A stretch of DNA of 64,000 nucleotides from Oscillospiraceae bacterium (GTDB lineage Bacteria > Bacillota > Clostridia > Oscillospirales > Ruminococcaceae). Shown here in pieces: positions 1-7,972 of the stretch. A program made the translations under genes and the position numbers. The notes beneath the pieces were generated by a model that worked only from the letters and a program-made list of their open reading frames with translations, had not been told where the DNA came from and did no database searches. The stretch is taken from positions 39,166-103,165 of the forward strand of contig JAGAWT010000022.1 of assembly GCA_018110985.1 (NCBI GenBank), read 5' to 3'. Position 1 is the stretch's first letter, and each line of letters begins with the position of its first letter.

Positions 1-67
1 GCACATTTGCTCCCGAACGCACTATGAGCCTTGCATACTTCTGAAGCAATTCCGTAGTTATATTCAT
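1..67 (-). CDS. M29 family aminopeptidase, N-terminal fragment (partial)
   Basis: The start codon lies at 65-67 on the minus strand and the gene runs off the left edge of the window, so only about 22 residues are visible. They read MNITTELLQKYARLIVRSGA and then NV, which matches the characteristic N terminus of clan M29 thermophilic-type aminopeptidases (AmpS/PepS, AmpT), metalloenzymes that remove N-terminal amino acids from peptides in the cytoplasm. A ribosome binding site (AGAGGT) sits just upstream of the ATG. It lies downstream of araD on the same strand with a short gap. The family call depends on a very short segment and would need the neighbouring sequence. Confidence 0.6.
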   Translation of the reverse strand, partial: MNITTELLQKYARLIVRSGANV

Positions 68-180
68 TTTGATTTACCTCTTTCTAAGACTGTTGCTGTA
101 TATTTTTCTTTCTCCTTATATACTGTCAAAGCCGCAAACCGTGAAGCTCTGGCTCCCCGGTCTGCGGTCCGTCTTTTCCC

Positions 181-870
181 TTATTGTCCGTAATAGGCGT
201 TTGCTCCGTGCTTCCTGAGATAATGCTTGTCAAGAAGCTCCTGCTGCATACGCTGCACACCGGGGTTCAGCCCAATGGCGTGATAATTCATAAAAGCCAC
301 TTCCTCCAGAACTACCGCATTGTGTACGGCATTGTGGGCATCGGTGCCCCATGTGAACGGACCGTGGCTTTTTACCAGAACAGCAGGCACACTCATGGGA
401 TCCGTGCCTTTGAAGGTCTCTATGATGACAGTCCCGGTCTCCTTTTCATACTCACCTGCGATCTCGGCAGGGGTCATATTCCTTGTGCAGGGGATCTCAC
501 TGTAAAAATAGTCTCCCTGTGTGGTGCCAAGAGGAACTATGCCAACGCCCGCCTGCGCAAAGGATGTAGCCCAGCGGCTGTGAGTGTGGCAGACACCGCC
601 AATGTTTTCAAAAGCCCTGTAAAGCTCCAGATGAGTCGGAGTGTCGGAGGAGGGCTTATAGTGCCCCTCTGCCACTTCACCCGTTTCAAGGCTCACCACC
701 ACCATATCATCAGCCTTCATATCGTCGTATTCAACACCCGAAGGCTTTATGACCATAAGTCCGCTTTTCCTGTCAACACCTGAAACATTTCCCCATGTAA
801 AGGTCACAAGGCCATGGCGGGGAAGCATCAGATTTGCCTCCAGCACTTCTTTTTTTAGGTTTTCAAGCAT
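181..870 (-). CDS. araD: L-ribulose-5-phosphate 4-epimerase
   Basis: AraD interconverts L-ribulose 5-phosphate and D-xylulose 5-phosphate, the last step feeding arabinose into the pentose phosphate pathway. The 229-residue product follows the known family closely from end to end: [19 protein letters not shown] at the N terminus, the substrate loop [19 protein letters not shown], the zinc-ligand HTH in [10 protein letters not shown], and the conserved C terminus [18 protein letters not shown]. The ATG at 868-870 is chosen because family members begin MLE-LK and an AGGGA box lies upstream. A TTG at 907-909 with an AAGGAAGG box would add 13 residues and cannot be excluded. No araA or araB is visible nearby. 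A consensus promoter lies about 240 bp upstream, leaving a long leader. Confidence 0.95.
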   Translation of the reverse strand: MLENLKKEVLEANLMLPRHGLVTFTWGNVSGVDRKSGLMVIKPSGVEYDDMKADDMVVVSLETGEVAEGHYKPSSDTPTHLELYRAFENIGGVCHTHSRWATSFAQAGVGIVPLGTTQGDYFYSEIPCTRNMTPAEIAGEYEKETGTVIIETFKGTDPMSVPAVLVKSHGPFTWGTDAHNAVHNAVVLEEVAFMNYHAIGLNPGVQRMQQELLDKHYLRKHGANAYYGQ

Positions 871-1109
871 GATATCCAGATCCCTTTCTAAAAAGTTCGT
901 TTCGGTCAAGCGATCGTCTGCCTTCCTTTCGCACTGCGGTGTATCGTATTCTCCGATTTAAATACGAAGACTTACACCGTTTGGCACATTCTGCGGGAAG
1001 ACAGATGACACTGCCTGCGTTCATATGACATCTCATCCGATATACGGCTTTTCTCTTCTTTACCGACCCATAATAAAATTCGGGTCAAACGGTTCTTTCA
1101 CCATGTATG

Positions 1110-1138
1110 ATTATACACCCAAAAAGAGAGAATGTCAA
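1110..1138 (-). promoter_or_regulatory. Consensus sigma-A promoter upstream of araD
   Basis: On the minus strand the -35 box TTGACA (1133-1138) and the -10 box TATAAT (1110-1115) both match the consensus and are 17 bp apart. Transcription would give a leader of more than 200 nt before araD. The 910-1217 stretch otherwise holds no gene I can support. Confidence 0.75.
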
Positions 1139-1217
1139 TAAAAATCGCATAAACTCTCCCATCCTTTTATCACTGCCTGAAATAAGCTCCACAGTTCTTC
1201 GCTTTTGCACTTTTCTG

Positions 1218-1910
1218 CTATTCAAGTCCCTTTCGCTTATATGCCGCAGCGAACACCACGTCTGCGGCAGCAAAATTTACCAGCAGGATAACAACGCTCT
1301 TTGCAGAGATATCAGTCGTGCCTATACCGTTTATCATTTCGCTCAATTGCTGGGAATATATTATGGCTGCTGCCTTTTTTATGCTCTCGTTGAACATTGA
1401 AAGCATCGGCAGAAAGGAGAACACCATCATTACAGGAACTGTTACGGAAGCAGCCGTCATCTGGCTGCGGCTGAATATGCCGATCATCGCCCCCGTAAGC
1501 TCGGAAAGCACTATCCCGGCGGACATCACTGCGGTAAAGACCGCAAGCTCTTTGCCTCTGTATTCTCCCACAACAGCAAAAACAAGTGTTCCTGCCGTAC
1601 ACATCAGAAAGACATATGAGCCCACCCCCAGAAGATACTCAACAGGTCTTACATTGCTCATCATCAGCACTTTCAGAGTGTTCTTTTCCCTCTCCTCGGA
1701 GATAATGGAGGACATACAGGTGAGGGGCGCCATTCCCACGAACATGACCGAAAAGAGCTTCACAAAAAAATGCTCAGGCATATTATCTATCTGTACCGCA
1801 TTTTCCATTACGATGACCAGCATAGGGAACATAAGGAACTGTATGAGTATGGTCTTGTTCTTAAAGGTCTCATTCACCTGCTTCATAAACACAGCCCATG
1901 TATTTTTCAT
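1218..1910 (-). CDS. ABC transporter permease, ABC-2 type
   Basis: This 230-residue membrane protein is the permease partner of the ATPase encoded immediately upstream. It has about six hydrophobic segments: near residues 22-36, 51-70, 98-120, 125-148, 155-175 and 205-222. The cytoplasmic motif SSIISEEREKNTLKVL after the second segment is typical of ABC-2 exporters of the drug, lantibiotic-immunity and Na+ efflux type. The start overlaps the ATPase stop (ATGA), with AAAGGAG ahead of it, so the two are translationally coupled. The substrate cannot be read from the sequence. The link to a LytTR/DUF3021 pair suggests a self-regulated export or stress unit. Confidence 0.85.
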   Translation of the reverse strand: MKNTWAVFMKQVNETFKNKTILIQFLMFPMLVIVMENAVQIDNMPEHFFVKLFSVMFVGMAPLTCMSSIISEEREKNTLKVLMMSNVRPVEYLLGVGSYVFLMCTAGTLVFAVVGEYRGKELAVFTAVMSAGIVLSELTGAMIGIFSRSQMTAASVTVPVMMVFSFLPMLSMFNESIKKAAAIIYSQQLSEMINGIGTTDISAKSVVILLVNFAAADVVFAAAYKRKGLE

Positions 1911-2758
1911 GCCGAAAGCTCCTTTCCGGTTATCTCCGTAAATACTGTTTCAAGGTCGGGCTCGGTGGTGTGTATCGTCTCCGTTTTACCCTCCTCTATA
2001 AGAGATGCAACTTTAACAGCCGCCTCTTTGTTATGAGGTATCACAATATCCCGCCCGTCACGCAGATTGATCTTCAGCATACGCTGATGATCGTACCTCC
2101 TGCATATCTCCGCCGGGCTTCCGTACTCAACTATCCTGCCGTCGCATAGCAGAGCAATATTGTCACAGAGCTTTTCGGCTTCTGCCATAGTATGTGTGGT
2201 AAGAAAGACCGTCTTCCCCCGTGCCTTTTCAGATAATATCAGCCTGTGTATCTCATTTGCTGACACAGGATCAAGCCCGCTTGCAGGCTCGTCGAGGAAA
2301 AGTATATCAGGAGCGGTCATGAATGCCCTTGCCAGCTTCAGGCGGCCTTTCATCCCCTTTGACAGCTTCCCTGCCGTGGTTTTCTGAGCCTCGGAGAGCC
2401 CCACCTTTTCAAGTGCATCCAAAACATCCTTTTGTGTCATACCGTAGATGCGGGCGAATATTTTCAGGTTATCCGCACAGCTGAGGCGCTCATAGATCCC
2501 GAAATCATCCATCGTAATTCCGATACGCCTGCGCTCATCGCCCGTAAGCCTGCGGCTGTCATTTCCGTTTATTTCAGCGCTGCCTCCGTCCTGCAAAAGC
2601 TGCCCCGTCAGTATCTTTATAAGGGTGGTCTTTCCCGCACCCGAGGGACCCAGCAGCCCGAAGATCTCCCCGCTGCCTATTTCAAGCCCGATGCTTTCAA
2701 GCACTCTTTTTTCACCAAAGCTCTTCGATATGCCTTCAGCCTTTATCATAATGCTCAT
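1907..2758 (-). CDS. ABC transporter ATP-binding protein
   Basis: The 283-residue ATPase energises the ABC-2 permease that follows it. Visible motifs are Walker A (GPSGAGKTT), a signature helix reading LSKGMKGRLKLARAF rather than the textbook LSGGQ, Walker B with the catalytic glutamate (ILFLDEPASGLDP), and the H-loop in FLTTHTM. The C-terminal 70 residues resemble the usual extension of this exporter class. The start at 2758 is preceded by GGGGGAG at good spacing and lies two bases from the stop of the DUF3021 gene. A longer reading from 2815 lacks such a site. Operon order is LytTR, DUF3021, ATPase, permease. Confidence 0.9.
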   Translation of the reverse strand: MSIMIKAEGISKSFGEKRVLESIGLEIGSGEIFGLLGPSGAGKTTLIKILTGQLLQDGGSAEINGNDSRRLTGDERRRIGITMDDFGIYERLSCADNLKIFARIYGMTQKDVLDALEKVGLSEAQKTTAGKLSKGMKGRLKLARAFMTAPDILFLDEPASGLDPVSANEIHRLILSEKARGKTVFLTTHTMAEAEKLCDNIALLCDGRIVEYGSPAEICRRYDHQRMLKINLRDGRDIVIPHNKEAAVKVASLIEEGKTETIHTTEPDLETVFTEITGKELSA

Positions 2759-2759
2759 T

Positions 2760-3230
2760 TCAGAACTCCCCCTTTGCCTTTTTAAGGGCTTTATCCAGTC
2801 TGCGGTTCTCCTCACGCTCCGCAGCAGCCGAAACTATAACGCTCACCGTGCAGCTCACAAGAAAGCACACTGTAAACATCACCCATGCAGCAGGGTCGTT
2901 TACAGGGAACCACCCGAACAGTATCACAAATGCCACTATCGACAGGAAAACGCTTGCAAACAATGCCGTTATCCTTGCCCAAAGGGGCATATCCTTTATC
3001 AGCGTGTCTGTCATGAACAACACACGCATACCCACCGCTGTTATCACGGCAAGAAGGAACTGGAGACAGGTGGATACGCTCAGACCCTCTCCCGCAAGCG
3101 AGAAGATTGATGAATACCCCGCAGCATCATTTCCGAACAAAACACAAAAAATGTTCAGCAAAAGGATCGTTATCCCATACACTGTAAAAACCTGTTGAAA
3201 AAAAGCAAAAGCAGTAAATCTCTTGTCCAT
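2760..3230 (-). CDS. DUF3021 family membrane protein
   Basis: A 156-residue protein with four hydrophobic segments (roughly residues 12-32, 48-70, 84-105 and 113-134) and a charged C-terminal tail. This size and topology, together with an adjacent LytTR regulator, are the usual setting of DUF3021 proteins in Firmicutes. They are thought to sit in the membrane and modulate the neighbouring LytTR DNA-binding protein, although the mechanism is not established. The gene starts one base after the regulator stop codon and ends two bases before the ABC ATPase start, so the four genes almost certainly form one transcript. Confidence 0.75.
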   Translation of the reverse strand: MDKRFTAFAFFQQVFTVYGITILLLNIFCVLFGNDAAGYSSIFSLAGEGLSVSTCLQFLLAVITAVGMRVLFMTDTLIKDMPLWARITALFASVFLSIVAFVILFGWFPVNDPAAWVMFTVCFLVSCTVSVIVSAAAEREENRRLDKALKKAKGEF

Positions 3231-3231
3231 T

Positions 3232-3672
3232 TCATCTTACCCCCAGCCGTTGTTTCAGCTCATCCGCATACTGGCGTGACACTATCATCTGTTCGCCGTT
3301 TTCAAGCGTCAGTCTCAGCTTTCTGTCAAATTCCGCCTTTATGGAGCGGATAAACCGCAGACGAACGAGACATGATCTGCTGATCCTCATGAAGCCTATG
3401 CCGCAAAGCCTTTCTTCCATTTCATAAAGCTTCATTTTTGTTTCGTAGCACTCATCCGCCGTATACACAAATGTCCTGCGGTCCACCGACTCAATATACG
3501 CTATACTTGATATATCCAGAATGATGGATTCTTCGCCTTTTGTTACCGTAAGCCTGTTGTCCATCATCCTCAGTGCGGCTATAAGATCGTTTATCTCCGG
3601 AGTAAGAGCGGAACAGTTTATTGTGATCTCCGTCTCCGTGACGGACGGATCCGTATTTATGGAAATCTTCAC
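3232..3672 (-). CDS. LytTR-domain DNA-binding regulator
   Basis: A 146-residue transcription factor. The C-terminal 95 residues form a LytTR domain: IAYIESVDRRTFVYT, the MKLYEMEERL helix, FMRISRSCLVRLRFIRSI and VSRQYADELKQRL are all typical. There is no receiver domain; the N-terminal 45 residues are short and unassigned. Such stand-alone LytTR proteins paired with DUF3021 membrane proteins usually control their own operon, here including the ABC exporter downstream. Confidence 0.88.
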   Translation of the reverse strand: MKISINTDPSVTETEITINCSALTPEINDLIAALRMMDNRLTVTKGEESIILDISSIAYIESVDRRTFVYTADECYETKMKLYEMEERLCGIGFMRISRSCLVRLRFIRSIKAEFDRKLRLTLENGEQMIVSRQYADELKQRLGVR

Positions 3673-3693
3673 TGTATCACCCCTCTGTATGCC

Positions 3694-3722
3694 ATATTAA
3701 CATATATCGCAGCATGATGCAA
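3694..3722 (-). promoter_or_regulatory. Probable promoter of the LytTR-ABC operon
   Basis: On the minus strand a -35-like TTGCAT (3717-3722) and a -10-like TAATAT (3694-3699) are spaced by 17 bp, shortly upstream of the LytTR start at 3672. Confidence 0.5.
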
Positions 3723-3847
3723 GCGCTGTTGCGTATCTTGCCGTTATCAGGTACCAAAATGCCGTTTTCCCGCCCCATCTGCTGAATACAATTCAAATCA
3801 TTTGCATTTATTATGTCAGACAATCAAAAATGTTCAGAATTAAAGTA

Positions 3848-3876
3848 TGGACAACCGCTCAAAAGTGTGCTATTAT
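3848..3876 (+). promoter_or_regulatory. Probable promoter of the GTPase-nuclease fusion gene
   Basis: TGGACA (3848-3853) and TATTAT (3871-3876) are separated by 17 bp and lie about 40 bp before the GTG start. The leader is too short to hold the long attenuator known upstream of classical tet(M) genes. Confidence 0.55.
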
Positions 3877-3918
3877 AGGTAAAGTTTAGATCACAGAAGA
3901 AGGAATGGGGCGGAACCC

Positions 3919-6417
3919 GTGAAAAAATCGGTTATAGGCCTTTGTGCCCATGTAGACGCAGGAAAGACCACACTGGCAGAGGCACTGCTCTACCACACAG
4001 GTATGATAAGCTCCATGGGCAGGGTGGACAATAAAAATGCCTTTCTCGATACCACAGGCATTGAAAAGGAAAGAGGCATAACAGTCTTTTCTCATCAGGC
4101 TGTTATCAAAAATGACAAATACTACTTCACCCTGCTGGATACGCCCGGGCACTCCGACTTTCTGGTACAGGCGGAGCAGTGTTTTCGTGTGCTTGACTGT
4201 GCGATACTTCTCATATCCGCATCCGACGGGGTGCAGAGCCACACCCGCACCTTATGGAGAATGCTGAGGGAATACGATATACCTGTTTTCATCTTTGTAA
4301 ACAAAACGGATATCATGTACAGGGAACGGGAAGAAATCTTTGGCTCTCTCTGCGCTGAACTCTCTCCAAAAATAGCCGACTTTTCCGGAGATATATACGA
4401 ATCGGCAGCAATGACCGATGAAGGGCTGCTTGAACTGTATCTTGACGGCAAACTGGACGATCCTGCCGTAGAAGAAAGAATAAAGAAAAGAGAGCTTTTC
4501 CCGCTGTATTGGGGGAGCGCCCTGAAAGGCGAAGGAATTGACGGCTTCGTGGATATCCTCGAGCGTTTTGCCGTCCCCTGTCCCGAACGTGAGGATCTGG
4601 GAGCAAGGGTATTTAAAATAACCTCCGAAAACGGCAAAAGACTGACCCATTTCAAGGTGACGGGAGGGAGCATTTCCGTAAAGGATACGCTGAACGGGGA
4701 AAAGATAAACAATCTGTATGTTTATTCGGGCGCAGGCAGCAAGCAGGTAAACAGTGTATGCTGTGGAGAGGTCGCCGCAGCAGTTGGCCTTACAGTCGGG
4801 AGAGATGCTGTTTTCGGCTTTGAAAAAGAGGACAGCACCCAAAAGATAGTTCCTGTTATGAGGTTCTCCGTGACCTCCGACTGTGACCCTCATACTCTTG
4901 CGGACAGGCTGAAAGCCCTTGAGATACGGATACCCACTCTTGATACACAGTTTTCGGGAGAAGTTACCGTAAGCGTTATGGGGGATATGGAGCTTGAGAT
5001 CCTGAGTGAGCTTTACAGAAACGCCTTCGGAGCAGAGCTTTCCTTCGGAACGCCCCGCATCCGCTATATGGAGACCATATCCGGAGAGACAGTGGGAGTA
5101 GGGCACTACGAACCTCTCAGACATTATGCGGAGGTGGTGGTGAAGATCACAGAGGCCCCTGCGGGAAGCGGCATCATCTACGGCAGCGAATGTCCCGAAG
5201 ACGTGCTTTCATCTTCAAGGCAGAGGGCAGTGCTCTCCGCACTGGAATCAAAGCTGCACAAGGGAGTTCTGACGGGCTCCCCGCTTACGGATGTGAGCAT
5301 TACCCTCATGAACGGCAGGATGCACATAAAGCATACGGTCGGCGGTGACTTCTTCAGGGCAGGGAGCAGAGCCGTGCGTCAGGGACTGATGAAGGCAAAT
5401 AATGTGCTCCTGGAGCCCTATTACGATTTTCGGCTGTCTCTCCCCGGTGAAAACCTCGGACGTGCGCTCACAGACCTTGATAACATGGGGGCTGTGTGCG
5501 AAGCTCCCGAGATAGGCAGCACAGCCGTTATTGCCGGCTACGCTCCAGTCAGCAGGCTCATACACTATAAGACCGAAGTGAAAGCCTATACAAAGGGCGA
5601 AGGTGAGCTTGATTATGTTTTCAGGGGATACCTGCCCGCAAAGGATCCGGAAAGCATTATCGAAGGCATAGGATATGATCCTCTTGCAGACCTTGAAAAC
5701 ACACCGGACAGTGTTTTCTGCTCTCACGGTGCGGCCGTTTCAGTAAGATGGGACACTGTTGAGGAGCATATGCACACGAGCATAGGCAAAGAAGCATCCG
5801 AAGAACAGGAACAGGTCATCACTCCCTCACAGATAGCACGCTTTCGCACAAGGCTGTACAGTGATGAGGAGCTGATGGAGGTCTTTGAGCGCACCTACGG
5901 GAAGATACAGCGCCCCGAAAGGCAGGCCATGAGGCGTGAGAAGGACGTGACCCGGAGCTCAAAGCCGCATCCGGCTCCTGACGGTCCGGATTATCTGCTT
6001 GTGGACGGATACAATATCATATTTGCGTGGGACGAGCTGAAGGAACTGGCGAAAACATCCCTTGACCATGCACGCAAAAGGCTGGAGGATATCCTTGCTA
6101 ATTTTGCGGGGTTCAGAGAATGTGAGGTCATACTTGTTTTTGATGCCTACAAGGTAAAGGGGCAGACAAGAGAGACAGAAAAAAGGGGCAGGGTCAGCAC
6201 TGTTTTTACTAAAGAGGCGGAAACAGCGGATATGTACATAGAACGCACCACCCGTGAGATAAAAAAGGCACGGCGCATTCGTGTTGCCACGTCGGACTAC
6301 GCAGAACAGCTCATCATTTTGGGAAACGGTGCGCTGAGAGTATCGGCAAATGAGTTTCTTGAGGAAGTCAGAAGCGTGGAAAGAGCCATTTCAAAGCTGA
6401 TAGAAGAAATGAAATAG
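3919..6417 (+). CDS. Tet(M)-like translational GTPase fused to a YacP/Rae1 (NYN) nuclease domain
   Basis: An 832-residue fusion. Residues 1-640 follow ribosomal-protection GTPases of the Tet(M)/EF-G type: P-loop AHVDAGKTT (10-18), RGITV (52-56), DTPGH (74-78), NKTD (128-131), then EF-G-like domains II-V, including EPLRHYAEV. Where Tet(M) has its SPVSTPAD drug-release loop, this protein reads KHTVGGDF (around 471-478), so tetracycline resistance should not be assumed. After a charged linker, residues 691-832 match Rae1/YacP: LLVDGYN (D696), VFDAYKVKG (D742), EAETADMYIE (E768, D771) and ATSDY (D793), the acidic set of a PIN/NYN nuclease. B. subtilis Rae1 cleaves mRNA in the ribosomal A site. 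The GTG start has GGGGCGG upstream. I infer a ribosome-directed rescue or decay factor. Confidence 0.88.
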   Translation: MKKSVIGLCAHVDAGKTTLAEALLYHTGMISSMGRVDNKNAFLDTTGIEKERGITVFSHQAVIKNDKYYFTLLDTPGHSDFLVQAEQCFRVLDCAILLISASDGVQSHTRTLWRMLREYDIPVFIFVNKTDIMYREREEIFGSLCAELSPKIADFSGDIYESAAMTDEGLLELYLDGKLDDPAVEERIKKRELFPLYWGSALKGEGIDGFVDILERFAVPCPEREDLGARVFKITSENGKRLTHFKVTGGSISVKDTLNGEKINNLYVYSGAGSKQVNSVCCGEVAAAVGLTVGRDAVFGFEKEDSTQKIVPVMRFSVTSDCDPHTLADRLKALEIRIPTLDTQFSGEVTVSVMGDMELEILSELYRNAFGAELSFGTPRIRYMETISGETVGVGHYEPLRHYAEVVVKITEAPAGSGIIYGSECPEDVLSSSRQRAVLSALESKLHKGVLTGSPLTDVSITLMNGRMHIKHTVGGDFFRAGSRAVRQGLMKANNVLLEPYYDFRLSLPGENLGRALTDLDNMGAVCEAPEIGSTAVIAGYAPVSRLIHYKTEVKAYTKGEGELDYVFRGYLPAKDPESIIEGIGYDPLADLENTPDSVFCSHGAAVSVRWDTVEEHMHTSIGKEASEEQEQVITPSQIARFRTRLYSDEELMEVFERTYGKIQRPERQAMRREKDVTRSSKPHPAPDGPDYLLVDGYNIIFAWDELKELAKTSLDHARKRLEDILANFAGFRECEVILVFDAYKVKGQTRETEKRGRVSTVFTKEAETADMYIERTTREIKKARRIRVATSDYAEQLIILGNGALRVSANEFLEEVRSVERAISKLIEEMK

Positions 6418-6442
6418 GGTGCGGCAGGTCACATATCCCCTA

Positions 6443-6547
6443 ATACTGATTTCTGACCGATGTATAGACAAGAAACAAGCCGCAAATGCTTGGATATAAG
6501 GGATTTGAGGCTTGGAGATCGTCTATACATCGAGGAAGAACCAGTAT
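6443..6547 (-). repeat. 105-bp interspersed palindromic repeat, copy A
   Basis: Copy A of a five-copy family, inverted relative to copies B, C and E. It lies between the GTPase-nuclease stop and the rhodanese-TtcA start, in the same transcription direction, so it is probably transcribed. The outer arms are ATACTGATT and AACCAGTAT. The last stem pair is T-A where copies B and C have C-G. The inner 11-bp arms GATGTATAGAC and GTCTATACATC are perfect. Confidence 0.9.
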
Positions 6548-6589
6548 AAGACCTTGCAGAAGATAAATACTGACAGAAGCGGAGATCAT

Positions 6590-7696
6590 ATGGAAGAAGA
6601 AATAAGATTTGAAGAAATTCCCGCAGGCGCTGTACTTGCGGATATAAGAGATAAGTATTCCTTTTCCTTCGGCAATGTGGAGGGCTCGGTAAATGTCCCG
6701 GAGGAGGATCTGGACAAGTGGGCATCCGAACTTCCCGCAGGCACCGACATAGTGCTTATATGCCGTTCGGGTGTTATAAGCAAGGATGCAGCACTGCGTC
6801 TGCGTTCAAAGGGGATAAGTGCATCCAGCCTGTGCGGCGGCTATGTCTCATGGCTTGCAGACAGCCTTTCCTCACGGGATACTCTTTCGGAGGAGGTGCT
6901 CAGATCCCTGAGAAAGACCTATGCCTACGACATCATGAGCAAGACAAAGCAGGCGATAAAAGAATACGATATGCTTCGCCCCGGAGACAGGGTAGGCATT
7001 TGTATTTCAGGCGGGAAGGATTCCATGCTCCTTGCCCTTGTTTTCAAGGAGCTGCACCTTCACGGCAATATCCCCTTTGAACCTGTGTATATGGTGATGG
7101 ATCCGGGCTACAGCAGAGAAACACGGCAGCAGATAGAGGAAAACCTGCGCATACTGGACATACCCGCAGTTATATTCAACACCAATATATTCACTGCCGT
7201 GGAAAATGAAAAAAGCCCCTGTACACTGTGTGCAAAGCTGAGAAGAGGAGCCCTCTACGATCACGCAAAGCAGCTTGGATGCAACAAGATCGCACTGGGT
7301 CACCACTTTGACGATGTTATAGAGACCACCCTTATGGGAATGCTTTTCGGAGGACAGATGCAGTGCATGATGCCCCGTCTCAAAGCCGCTCATTTCGAGG
7401 ATATGGAGCTTATCCGCCCCATGTACCTTGTGCGTGAAGCAGATATCATCCGTTTCAAGAATTACCACAAGCTGCATTTTATACAGTGTGCCTGCCATTT
7501 TACAGACACCTGTTCCTCCTGTGACGAACATTCCGGCTCAAAAAGGAAATACATTAAGGAGCTCATAGCTGAACTGAAAAAGGAAAACCCCCAGATAGAG
7601 ATGAACATCTACCGCAGCTCCTGCAAGGTAAACCTTGCCACCCTCATTTCCTACAAGGATCTTGACGGAAAGATACGCAGCGTTCTTGACACCTGA
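6590..7696 (+). CDS. Rhodanese domain fused to TtcA-type PP-loop tRNA thiolation protein
   Basis: A 368-residue fusion. Residues 1-95 form a rhodanese domain with the active-site cysteine C58 in the loop CRSGVIS. Residues 110-368 are a TtcA-like PP-loop ATPase: SGGKDS at 140-145, the cysteine pair CTLC at 211-214, GHHFDDVIETTLM around 238-249, and a third cysteine cluster at C300/C302. TtcA proteins use a [4Fe-4S] cluster to form 2-thiocytidine at tRNA position 32. The fused rhodanese plausibly supplies persulfide sulfur in cis (inference). The ATG at 6590 has GGAG at 6581-6584; the longer reading starts inside repeat copy A and is rejected. Confidence 0.88.
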   Translation: MEEEIRFEEIPAGAVLADIRDKYSFSFGNVEGSVNVPEEDLDKWASELPAGTDIVLICRSGVISKDAALRLRSKGISASSLCGGYVSWLADSLSSRDTLSEEVLRSLRKTYAYDIMSKTKQAIKEYDMLRPGDRVGICISGGKDSMLLALVFKELHLHGNIPFEPVYMVMDPGYSRETRQQIEENLRILDIPAVIFNTNIFTAVENEKSPCTLCAKLRRGALYDHAKQLGCNKIALGHHFDDVIETTLMGMLFGGQMQCMMPRLKAAHFEDMELIRPMYLVREADIIRFKNYHKLHFIQCACHFTDTCSSCDEHSGSKRKYIKELIAELKKENPQIEMNIYRSSCKVNLATLISYKDLDGKIRSVLDT

Positions 7697-7811
7697 TGTA
7701 TACTGTCAGCTTATATCATCTTTCCCCATTACACTGTATACTGATTCAGCCTTTTCCATGCCGCAGGGCTCATTTATGAAGATGTGTGCCATAGCATTTC
7801 GGGGCAGTATA

Positions 7812-7916
7812 ATACTGATCCTTCCTCGATGTATAGACGATCTCCAAGCCTCAGATCCCTTATATTAAAGCATTTGCGGCTTGTTTCTTGTCTATACATC
7901 GGTCAGAGATCAGTAT
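7812..7916 (+). repeat. 105-bp interspersed palindromic repeat, copy B
   Basis: Copy B, taken as the reference orientation. Outer arms ATACTGATC/GATCAGTAT pair over 9 bp. After 7-nt unpaired segments come the inner arms GATGTATAGAC/GTCTATACATC (11 bp), and inside a 51-nt apical region CAAGCC/GGCTTG form a third stem. It sits between convergent genes, directly beside a bidirectional terminator. Confidence 0.92.
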
Positions 7917-7920
7917 AAAA

Positions 7921-7955
7921 AAGCAGGACACCATTTTGTCCTGCTTTTCTTTTTT
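7921..7955. terminator. Bidirectional intrinsic terminator
   Basis: AGCAGGAC (7922-7929) pairs with GTCCTGCT (7938-7945) around an 8-nt loop. A T-run follows at 7945-7955 and an A-run precedes it, so it can end transcription of the rhodanese-TtcA gene from the left and the lipoprotein gene from the right. Confidence 0.85.
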
Positions 7956-7972
7956 CAACAGTGTAATAAAAC

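Noticed and set aside
184..783. Long plus-strand ORF opposite araD
   Set aside because: It is a mirror reading of the strongly conserved araD gene, with no ribosome binding site or recognisable domain.
3919..6417. Annotation as a tetracycline resistance gene
   Set aside because: The drug-release loop of Tet(M) is not present, and the fused nuclease domain suggests another role.
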